Assembly: GCA_023412755.1 (NCBI GenBank)
Contig: JAEZCB010000270.1
Coordinates: forward strand, 1 to 16,570
DNA from: Bacteroidota bacterium
GTDB taxonomy: Bacteria > Bacteroidota > Bacteroidia > Flavobacteriales_F > PHOS-HE28
Length of the DNA stretch: 16,570 bases
Direction of reading: 5' to 3'
Positions 1 through 7,300 of this stretch are shown here, in pieces; position 1 is the first letter of the stretch; the number at the start of each line of letters is the position of its first letter. A program made the translations under genes and the position numbers. The notes under the pieces were generated by a model. That model ran no database searches and was not told the DNA's origin. It saw nothing but the letters and a program-made list of their open reading frames with translations.

Positions 1-224
1 GCCTCCAATTCATGGTTCTGGCCTTTCTTTCCCTCTTGCTCAAACGATCCTAAACAGGCTCTTAGAAGCTACCGGCTACTATATTTTTTTTAGGACTGTA
101 TATGATCTTAGCGATCCATTTTAGGTAATGATCTATTGGACAGGTATATAATTCGAAGAACAAGACGCATATGAACGGTTTGAACACCGTATCACGCTTT
201 AGGTTTAGCCAATATTCCAAGGTC
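1..224. other. Leading non-coding region
   Basis: No convincing gene is visible on either strand. A minus-strand reading frame across 62-343 overlaps the start of the secreted protein downstream and has no recognisable domain. There is a T-rich stretch at about 81-92, but no well-spaced TTG / TAnnTTTG promoter could be matched. The region probably holds the promoter and 5' leader of the gene starting at 225. Confidence 0.4.
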
Positions 225-1208
225 ATGCGACATTTGGTTCCACTACTTGCATCGGTCTTCACGATGCAAGTCTTTTCACAGCCTATGATATCCGCAGGGA
301 ATGCCCCCGTGCCCGGCACGACCTTCACCATGCATATTGGCACATATTACAACCTACCACAGACCGGTGCCGGACAAACATGGAATTACTCCAATATTGG
401 CGGTGGAGGTGGCTTCTCCTATGTAATGGGACCTGCGGATCTAGATCCCCAGGCGCAGAACTTTCCCAATGCGGATCTGGTACGCACCGGTGATGGCAAC
501 CGCTATTTCCATTCAGCTGGTGCGGGAGGCGTCTTCTTCCATGGTCACATAAGCCCATTCGGGAATTTGTTCCTGGATGATCCCCTCCAGGATATGAAGT
601 ATCCGCTCTTGTATGGCACATCTTGGAGCGATGACTTTTCAGGGAGCCTGGGAATTCAAAGCATCTCAGGTACCATCAATTGTTCCGCCAATGGCCATGG
701 TACATTGATCCTGCCGTGGGGCTCCATCAATGACGTGGTGCGGGTCCGGTGCAGGATGGTGGCAACAATTCCTGAAGCCTCTGTAGAGCGCGTGGACACG
801 CTCACCTTTTTCTATGCTGATGGATTCCCTTGGCACTTGCTGCGGGCAAGTAAGAGGGTGATATACCAGAATGGTCAAGCCATGCCGCAGATCCTGGAGT
901 TGGAATATGCATCACAAGCCAGCGTCGTTGCTGTCGAAGAACAGAAGAGGAGTAATGAGATGCTTCATCTCTTTCCTTCTCCTACTCAAGATCAGCTGAA
1001 CATTCGGTCGCCGCACTTAAAGCGGGCGAGGGCCATCAACATCTACGACGGTCAAGGCCGGGTTATCCGGAGTGAAATGTTAGAGCCGGCGCACAGTGCA
1101 GATGGTTTCAACATTCACGTTGGTGACCTTCCACAAGGCCTGTATGTGCTTCAGTTGGTCACAGAGGACGGCCTCGTTGTAAAACAGCGGTTCATGGTGA
1201 ACCCGTAG
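225..1208 (+). CDS. Secreted protein with T9SS type A sorting domain
   Basis: This is a 327-residue exported protein of unknown function. I chose the ATG at 225 because it gives a compact signal peptide (basic MRH, hydrophobic core, cleavage near FSQ at about residue 19). An in-frame ATG at 171 would add 18 residues before the hydrophobic core and fits less well. The middle (about 20-235) is rich in Gly, aromatic and beta-strand-like segments and shows no family I can name. From about residue 246 the protein has the features of a type A sorting domain: an LFPSP opening, an INIYDGQGRVI strand, a LPQGLYVLQL strand and a basic KQRFMVNP end. Known T9SS biology implies export across the inner membrane, passage through the outer membrane, and cleavage or surface attachment. 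No nearby gene suggests a partner. The domain call is strong; the function is unknown. Confidence 0.85.
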   Translation: MRHLVPLLASVFTMQVFSQPMISAGNAPVPGTTFTMHIGTYYNLPQTGAGQTWNYSNIGGGGGFSYVMGPADLDPQAQNFPNADLVRTGDGNRYFHSAGAGGVFFHGHISPFGNLFLDDPLQDMKYPLLYGTSWSDDFSGSLGIQSISGTINCSANGHGTLILPWGSINDVVRVRCRMVATIPEASVERVDTLTFFYADGFPWHLLRASKRVIYQNGQAMPQILELEYASQASVVAVEEQKRSNEMLHLFPSPTQDQLNIRSPHLKRARAINIYDGQGRVIRSEMLEPAHSADGFNIHVGDLPQGLYVLQLVTEDGLVVKQRFMVNP

Positions 1209-1217
1209 GAGAGTGAC

Positions 1218-1239
1218 CATGATCTGGTATGGGATCATG
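1218..1239. other. Short perfect inverted repeat between two genes
   Basis: CATGATC (1218-1224) and GATCATG (1233-1239) form a perfect 7-bp inverted repeat around an 8-base spacer. It lies between the stop of the secreted protein and the start of the serine hydrolase. No T-run follows directly, so it is not a convincing intrinsic terminator. It could be an operator, an RNA hairpin or chance. Confidence 0.25.
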
Positions 1240-1261
1240 AGAGGTTTCGTTCTTTGTGGTG

Positions 1262-2398
1262 ATGCGCACCATCCTTTCCATCCTCAAATGGCTCTTGATC
1301 GTCATCCTCCTGGCAGTGGTGCTGGCCTTCGCCACCGGCAACCAGTTCCTCCTGAAGGGCGTTTGGGCCACCTACCTGCATGGCCATAAGACCGCATCCA
1401 TCGATGATGCACGCTTCTTTCAAACGCGTTCGGTGCCCGCGGGACAACCACAACCCTGGCCGTTGTCACCGGATCTCGGTCGCGTGCAACTGACGGATGA
1501 TCTGCGCCGGACATTGGAGAACAACCGATCCGTGGCTTTCGTGATCGTGCAGGATGGCCAGCTGCTTTACGAAGAGTATTGGGAGGACTTCGGCGAGGCA
1601 TCGCTCACCAACTCCTTCAGCATGGCGAAATCGTTCACCACCATGCTCGCGCAATGCGCCATACAGGATGGCCTCATCCAGAACTGGGACCAGAAGGTGA
1701 AGGACTTCCTGCCCGAACTACAGGGCCAATATGCAGAACAGGTGACGCTGCGGCACCTGACCACGATGACGGCCGGCATGCAATTCAACGAGCACTATAC
1801 GAACCCGTTCGACATCACTGCGAAGCTTTACTACGGCCCGAATTCCTACGACCTGTTGATGGAGGAGTCGCCGATCTATCGCGCCCCGGGCACATTCGAG
1901 TACCAGAGCGGGACCACGCAATTGCTCGGTTTCGTGGTGATGAAAGCCACCGGCCGTAGGTTGTCGGAATACGCGTCGGAGAAGCTCTGGGTGCCGATGG
2001 GCGCTGAACATGCGGCCGAATGGCACCTGGACAGCCGCGATGGCCGCGAACATGCTTTCTGTTGCTTCAACTCCAATGCACGTGACTTCGCACGATATGG
2101 CCAGCTGATGCTACGGATGGGCAACTGGAACGGCCGCCAGTTGCTGGATACGGCCTTCGTGGAAGAGGCGGTGCGGCCGCATGCTGTTCCGCAGTATGGC
2201 CACAGTTTTTGGATCATCGAGGATATGGACAGGCAGGTGTACTACATGCGCGGGATCCTGGGGCAATACATCATTGTGATCCCGGATCTGGATCTGGTGG
2301 TCGTGCGGCTGGGGCATGAGATGGGTCCCAAGACCGGCAACCATCCGGAGGCGGTTCGGGTGATCGTGCGGGAGGTGGTGGGTATGGTGGGAGGGTGA
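1262..2398 (+). CDS. Membrane-anchored beta-lactamase-family serine hydrolase
   Basis: This serine hydrolase belongs to the class C beta-lactamase / 6-aminohexanoate-dimer hydrolase (NylB-like) superfamily. The reading frame opens with GTG-GTG-ATG (1256, 1259, 1262); I prefer the ATG, giving 378 residues. Residues about 3-24 form one hydrophobic segment without a clear cleavage site, so it is probably an N-terminal membrane anchor with the catalytic domain in the periplasm. The SxxK motif is seen as SMAK (residues 120-123; nucleophile Ser120, Lys123), and the second motif as YQS (214-216) in a YQSGTTQLLG segment. The third motif is not a plain KTG; a GILGQY segment (331-336) near the C-terminus takes its place, as in many esterase-like members. 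FCCFNSNARDFARYG (267-281) is typical of this subfamily. The substrate (ester, amide or peptide) cannot be told from sequence, and resistance to beta-lactams should not be assumed. The stop lies 6 bp from the convergent DUF5615 remnant. Confidence 0.92.
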   Translation: MRTILSILKWLLIVILLAVVLAFATGNQFLLKGVWATYLHGHKTASIDDARFFQTRSVPAGQPQPWPLSPDLGRVQLTDDLRRTLENNRSVAFVIVQDGQLLYEEYWEDFGEASLTNSFSMAKSFTTMLAQCAIQDGLIQNWDQKVKDFLPELQGQYAEQVTLRHLTTMTAGMQFNEHYTNPFDITAKLYYGPNSYDLLMEESPIYRAPGTFEYQSGTTQLLGFVVMKATGRRLSEYASEKLWVPMGAEHAAEWHLDSRDGREHAFCCFNSNARDFARYGQLMLRMGNWNGRQLLDTAFVEEAVRPHAVPQYGHSFWIIEDMDRQVYYMRGILGQYIIVIPDLDLVVVRLGHEMGPKTGNHPEAVRVIVREVVGMVGG

Positions 2399-2404
2399 TA
2401 TCGA

Positions 2405-2769
2405 TCACAGCAATGGCAGCCGACGAACTCTTGCTGTTGTCTCATCCACCGATATCAAGCAACCGTGTTCAAGTGGTTCCTTAAAGCGTGACAGCACATC
2501 ACGTATTATCGGGAGCACAGCGTTTGTACCCTGATCCAGCGATCTTATGATGATCACGCTTGGCCGTGATCCTTGACCAAACCGTAAGAGCGTGCCGAAA
2601 CAGTATCGGCGGTTATCAGACCATGATCATTTTCCACGCACCATGACATGATCTCCCGGTCAAGTGCATTCCACGGGCCGATCTCTGACCAATGTTTGAC
2701 GTTCCACCCTTCGGATGATAATACCACCGGGATCTCCACCGAAAGACAAACATCCACGATCCAATTCAT
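2405..2769 (-). pseudogene. Frameshifted DUF5615 PIN-like toxin-type protein
   Basis: This is a DUF5615 (PIN-like, Mut7-C-related) gene broken by one missing base. The first part starts at the ATG at 2769, whose ATGA overlaps the stop of the upstream DUF433 gene. It reads MNWIVD...LITADT with the conserved early Asp and the TAD motif, then runs out of frame to a stop at 2554. Between 2601 and 2600 the family pattern jumps to another frame, which continues without a stop to TGA at 2407-2405 and shows FGTLLRFG, RPSVIIIRSLDQG, DVLSRFKEPLEHG and SVDETTARVRRLPLL. Adding one base (restoring GAT, Asp, as in DTDFG) would give about 121 residues, the family's usual size. A -1 slip at this place would put Val where the acidic residue belongs. 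DUF5615 proteins usually pair with DUF433 as putative RNase toxin and antitoxin. The lesion may be genuine inactivation or a sequencing error. Confidence 0.88.
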
Positions 2770-2996
2770 GCCCTCTTTATGGGGACTTCCTCTTCGTTGG
2801 ATCTCCAAGCGGCATACTGCAGTGCTTGAGTGATGTCTTCATCCTCCAAAAATGGATACATCCGCATAAGGTCCTCTCGTGAATGCTTCGCTGCGATCAA
2901 ACCAACGATGATATTCACGGTGAGCCTATTTCCGCGAATACATGGTCGCCCACCCATCACCTCAGGGTCGAACGTTATTCGGTCCAGTGTGCGCAT
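2766..2996 (-). CDS. DUF433 antitoxin-like protein
   Basis: This complete 76-residue protein matches the DUF433 (VapB-like antitoxin) family along its length. It opens with DRITFDPEVMGGRPCIRGNRLTV (residues 5-27), where GGRPCIRG is the family signature. A helical segment IIVGLIAAKHSREDLMRMYPFL and the typical ending EDITQALQYAAWRSNEEEVP follow. Such proteins carry a small winged-helix-like DNA-binding fold and are found next to DUF5615 PIN-like proteins, where they are thought to neutralise the toxin and repress the operon. Here the TGA stop overlaps the ATG of the DUF5615 remnant (ATGA), implying translational coupling and a two-gene operon. A promoter-like element sits directly upstream at 3004-3034. 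Because the partner is frameshifted, this antitoxin may now be an orphan. Confidence 0.9.
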   Translation of the reverse strand: MRTLDRITFDPEVMGGRPCIRGNRLTVNIIVGLIAAKHSREDLMRMYPFLEDEDITQALQYAAWRSNEEEVPIKRA

Positions 2997-3003
2997 GATC
3001 CAT

Positions 3004-3034
3004 CAAAAATACTAGATCCCCCTCACCGCACCAA
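3004..3034 (-). promoter_or_regulatory. Bacteroidota-type promoter for the DUF433/DUF5615 pair
   Basis: On the minus strand TTG (3034-3032) is followed after 20 bases by TATTTTTG (3011-3004), an exact match to the TAnnTTTG -7 element of Bacteroidota primary-sigma promoters. Only 7 bases separate it from the DUF433 ATG at 2996, so transcription would start at or within a few bases of the start codon, giving a leaderless or nearly leaderless mRNA. The upstream half overlaps the last codons of the preceding gene. This is inferred from motif and spacing only. Confidence 0.42.
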
Positions 3035-3703
3035 CCCGATCCCATACCGCACCCCCACCTGCAGCCCCGGCAGCCAGTTCTCCTCCTTTTGCCGCAACTC
3101 ATCGGCCTCCATACCATCCACCAGACCTTCGTGGGTGATGAAGTCCAGCCGCTTCATGCGGATCGAAGGGCCGGCGAAGAATTCCAGAACACCCGACGGG
3201 GCATCCTTCCGGTGCCAGATGATGCTCTTGCCCAACAAGAGTTTCAGGATCGCCACTTGCTGCAGTTCGCTGCGTTTACCCCGGAAACGCTCATCGCCTT
3301 CGTAGCGGATCTCCTTTTCATCGAACCACCAGACGCGCATGAGCAACTGCGTTTCCAGGTGCAGCCCGAAACGGTCGCGCAGGTAGTACTTGTGGACCAG
3401 TCCTCCGGTGGCCGTGCGGTAGGCGAAGTTCCAGTAATTCTGCAGGTGATAGGGGCCATGGCCGGCGATAGCGCCGCTCTTCACCAGATCCGGCCGGTAA
3501 GATCCAGTGATGCCGATGGTGTGCCGCCCGAACTGGCGTTCCAAGGCGATGGGCAATTCCAGAAAGACGATCTGTGTGGGGACGCAGGTGAGGCGGTAAA
3601 GAGGCATGTCCTGTGCTGCCGCTGGTGTCGTGATGATGGGCGTATGGATGCAAAACACGATCAGCAGTACCCAATGTAGATCGACCGAACAGCGGAAACG
3701 CAT
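3023..3703 (-). CDS. Exported hypothetical protein, possible outer-membrane barrel
   Basis: I do not recognise this family by name. From the ATG at 3703 it is 226 residues and begins with a signal peptide (basic RFR, hydrophobic WVLLIVFCIHTPII, cleavage after PAAAQ near residue 31). A further in-frame ATG at 3730 would add nine residues ahead of it. The mature part is rich in alternating hydrophobic and aromatic strands (PIALERQFGRHTIGITGSY, FGLHLETQLLMRVWW, LEFFAGPSIR, LPGLQVGVRYGIGL). This resembles small outer-membrane beta-barrels of Bacteroidota (DUF3575-like), and the FFAGPSIR strand is typical of them. There is no T9SS sorting domain. The last residue is Arg, not the aromatic residue usual for outer-membrane barrels, which weakens the barrel call. 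It is followed after 26 bases by the DUF433 gene on the same strand, but that pair has its own likely promoter. Confidence 0.7.
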   Translation of the reverse strand: MRFRCSVDLHWVLLIVFCIHTPIITTPAAAQDMPLYRLTCVPTQIVFLELPIALERQFGRHTIGITGSYRPDLVKSGAIAGHGPYHLQNYWNFAYRTATGGLVHKYYLRDRFGLHLETQLLMRVWWFDEKEIRYEGDERFRGKRSELQQVAILKLLLGKSIIWHRKDAPSGVLEFFAGPSIRMKRLDFITHEGLVDGMEADELRQKEENWLPGLQVGVRYGIGLVR

Positions 3704-3834
3704 GCGTGCAAAGATGTGGCCGCCGTGCATATGGCTTGTGCGACGACATGATATACAGATCCACCGAATGCGGATTAACTTGGAGGCTTATTCCACCCAC
3801 ACCGCAATTCGATCCAACATCAGGATCCTACACC

Positions 3835-4338
3835 ATGACCATCGATCAACTCAACCGGCTCAATGAGACCAAAGCCTATGAGGCCTTCGAACAATGTTGC
3901 GGTGCCTCCCGTTGGGTGGATCGTATGATCGTGGGGCGACCGTATGAGGATCTGAATGAATTGTTGGAGATCAGTGATCGGGTCTGGGAGGAATGTGATG
4001 TGGAGGACTATCAGGAGGCTTTTTCACATCATGTAGCACCGCGTGATGGGCAATCGGATCCCTGGATGATGGGTGATATCAAAAGCATGAACAACGATCC
4101 CGATCTGGCCAATGCATTATCAGAAGCGAACCGCTTGTATGAAGAGAAATTCGGGCATGTGTTCATTTGCTGCGCCATTGGCAAGGGCCCTGCGGAATTG
4201 CTGAGTTCTTTGCAGGCACGGATCAAGAATGATCCCGAAAAGGAGATCATGATCGCTGCGGAGGAACAGAACAAGATCACCCGGCATCGTTTGAAGCGGC
4301 TTCTTCACACCGCTTCGGACACGATCAGTATACACTGA
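3835..4338 (+). CDS. uraD: OHCU decarboxylase-like protein (UraD family)
   Basis: This is a 167-residue homologue of 2-oxo-4-hydroxy-4-carboxy-5-ureidoimidazoline decarboxylase, which forms S-allantoin in urate breakdown in the cytoplasm. The ATG at 3835 matches the family's usual start and length; the frame stays open upstream to 3706, but that part is not family-like. The N-terminus (LNETKAYEAFEQCCGASRWVDRM, residues 9-31) and C-terminus (LYEEKFGHVFICCAIGKGPAELL, 101-123; NDPEKEI and EEQNKITRHRLKRLL, 132-157) fit well. The centre does not. The His in EAFSHH (65-66) is present, but the HPxIGD motif appears disrupted (SDPWMMGDIKSM, 74-85), and the segment holding the usual active-site Glu (SxxEQ) is about ten residues shorter with no clear EQ. 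It may have altered or lost activity. No uricase or transthyretin-like hydrolase gene is in the window. The stop lies 10 bp from a convergent gene. Confidence 0.82.
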   Translation: MTIDQLNRLNETKAYEAFEQCCGASRWVDRMIVGRPYEDLNELLEISDRVWEECDVEDYQEAFSHHVAPRDGQSDPWMMGDIKSMNNDPDLANALSEANRLYEEKFGHVFICCAIGKGPAELLSSLQARIKNDPEKEIMIAAEEQNKITRHRLKRLLHTASDTISIH

Positions 4339-4348
4339 GGGTCAGTGC

Positions 4349-7300
4349 CTATGGCAGCTGCTGATGCCGCACCGCCGTGGGTATGATCCCGCCGATGTTC
4401 TGCAGGATGATGTCCCGGTCGTTGTTCATACCGGTGTAGCGGGTGAAGCCATCGAGATCAAGATCACCTTGCCCGTATCCTGGTGTGACCACTGTGGGTA
4501 CCAACCCGCCGATGGCCTGCAGGATGATATCGCGGTCATTGTTCGCACCCGTGTAGCGGATCACGCCATCCCTGAGTGCATCTCCTGCCCATAAGGTCAT
4601 CACAGCATCGGGCATGGCCTTGCGTGCCTCCGCACCATGCACAGGTGTAGTGGGTCTTGTAAGGTCGATGAGCGATTCATCCTTGCTTAGTGACACAGCT
4701 GTAGCTGTACGGATGCCCAGATGGTTCCGGTGCCGTACGGCGATGAAATAGTCATCCGCAGGTACATTGAAGAGCAGGCGCATATATCCATCCGTACCCA
4801 CAACATCCCCGTCCCGTTCCAGTATGGCGGCTTTGGTGGCCAGGATCTGTGATGGATCGTTCTTGCTGCGTAATTCAACGAGCACCCAGTCCACCATGGC
4901 ATTCTTGCCTGTTACGTTCAAGCGGGCGGGTGGTATGGTCTCGCCACCACCGCCTGCTTGTGTGAAGCCGAGCAACGTATAAGGTTCCGTAAGCGGCAGA
5001 AGCGAGAGTGAGCGCAGATCATCACGCATTAGCTGCGTGCCGGTATGGTAAGGTCCCTGCAATCCCATTCGCAGCCGAACGCTGGGCGGACAATCCTGCC
5101 ACCTTGCGAGGGCGCTGTTGGGTATTATGGTGCGCGTGCTGTTGGATGGGGTCTGCCAGCGAAGTGCGAGGTGATCATTGCCACCTCCTTCCTTGTGCAA
5201 TACTTCCACGTAGTAGTATACGCCGGCCTGGAGCTGAATGGCAGCGCTGATCTGGGAGGGGTATTTGGTGTATTCCGTGGTCTGCGTCCAACCTGGAACA
5301 CTGCAGATCACCCGTTTGAAACGCGGATCGGCATTCAGGCTCAAGTACACAACGGAAGCATCATCACTGGTGATCGTGAATGTGTAGGCACCTGTCTGTG
5401 GCGCAACGATGTATCCGCGATACCTGGCTCCGTAGTTATCTCCCACATTGCTTGGTCCCTGGAAACTCGTTGGATAGGTGATCGCATTCGGAGTATCAGG
5501 GAATCCCGGGCTCGAAAGCAGATCATTCACCGTGGTGCCGGTGATGCCATTCCATACCTCGCGCATGATGCTGCCACTCTGGCCAGGGCATTGTGGCGGG
5601 GCATACGCGATGCTGCTGATCGAACGAGTGGACTGCCCTGTGAGTCCATCATCATCCGTTACGGTAAGCACCACAAGATGGTCGCCCGATTCGGTGAAGA
5701 CCTTGAGTGGCGAGGGCTCCGTGCTGGAGGTGCCATCTCCAAAATTCCAGTGGTATGCCACCACGGAACCCGGATCATAGGAGCCCGAGCCATCGAATTG
5801 CACGGCAAGTGGCAAAGCACCAGCGGTCACATCAGAATTGATGATCGCTGTGGGCGCTATGGTATGGCACGCAGGATACAGCCAATGTTCTACTGTGGTG
5901 GCCAGGCCTTCCGGATCGGTAACAGTTAGTCTGATCCTATAGCTGTATGATTCGCCATCGCAGCCAACACCACTGATCACGGTGGAGCTTTGGGGAGCAC
6001 CATCAACTGGTTCAGGGTGCGAATGTGTGTTGTGGTGGAGAATGGTCTGCCACGCATAGTCCAGTTGCGCTGGTCCGTGTTCCAGGTCGAGCACATTGGC
6101 CTGCAATTGGAATACCGTGTCCACCCCGACCGGGTAGAATGAGCCATTCGCGAAACTTGTTATCTGCACCTGCGGCGGCGTGTTGTTCACGGATACGAGC
6201 AGCTGTGTGGTAGAGGTCTGCAGATCCTCGGCGGTCACGGTGAGGGTGACCGTGAACGTGATGGGAACACCGGGTGTGGCCTGGAACATATGGACCGGGT
6301 CCATCGCTGTACTGGTCTGGCCATCGCCGAAATCCCAATGGTAGGTGATGGGGGCGTTCTGCGGATGGTAGCTGCCGTTGCCGGTGAAATGCACCGTAAG
6401 AGGTCCGGTACCATACTGAACATCCTGCGTTGCCACGGCCACGGGTGGCAGAACCACGTTCTGCGTGTAGCAGATCTTTCTGATCTGGTTGGAATTGTAC
6501 CGGATGTACCAGATGCATCCATCGGGTCCAGCACCCATCCAGGTGATGTTCCCCAGACCGGAAGCGAAATCATGGACACTCACTGGGTTGCCTTGTCCAT
6601 CGATCACGAAACGCCGGATCCAGCCCATGACATAATCACCGTGGTAGCTGCTGTTCTGGTAGGCTGGCGGAAAATTGGTACCCGCGATATAAGGCCCACC
6701 TATCGCTGCATAACCACCAAAACGAGGACCAGGTACAGGTGATCCGGCATTATCGAGATCATGTGTGACGGCCGCGTTCCCACTGAAACCGCCACACCTG
6801 GACTGGTTGCCATGCCGCCAGTCTATCGCAGGTCTGGCGTGGAAATGTTTTGGAACCGAATTGGGTATCTGCACCAGCGGATCGCATGGGTTCGGATGCG
6901 CGTTAAGGTGAACTGGCGTAGCCTGCTTGATCAGATCCTGGAAATTGAAGAACTGCTGCGAACAGGAAATACCATCATACAATGGATTCGAATGGTCTTT
7001 GTTCGCTGCGTTGGTATTCCAATAGGAAGCATGCACATCGAAACCTTCAAAAAGTGGCCAGCCGAAATTCATTCCACCTTCCGTGCAAACATTCAGTTCT
7101 TCCCAAAGATTCCAGCCCACATCACCTATGTGCAGGTGGCCCGGCTGCGCAGCGGCGGGATCGCTACTGCCGGTTCCGGGGCGGATGGTCATGCGGTACG
7201 GATTGCGCAAGCCCAAGGCCCAGGTACGTGACCGGCCGGAACGGGGTTCGGCGGGATCGAACCAGGGATTGCTGGGCACGCCATTTCCGGTGTTCGGATC

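Noticed and set aside
2552..2571. Inverted repeat GATCACG-N6-CGTGATC as a terminator or operator
   Set aside because: It lies inside the restored coding sequence of the DUF5615 gene and has no T-run; GATC-rich palindromes are frequent here.
3706..3834. A 43-residue N-terminal extension of the UraD homologue
   Set aside because: It overlaps the start of the divergent gene and does not resemble the family, whose usual N-terminus begins at the ATG at 3835.
5045..5929. A 294-codon plus-strand reading frame inside the sugar dehydrogenase-like gene
   Set aside because: It is entirely antisense to a gene with clear domains, lacks any recognisable motif or export signal, and fits a chance long frame opposite GC-rich codons.
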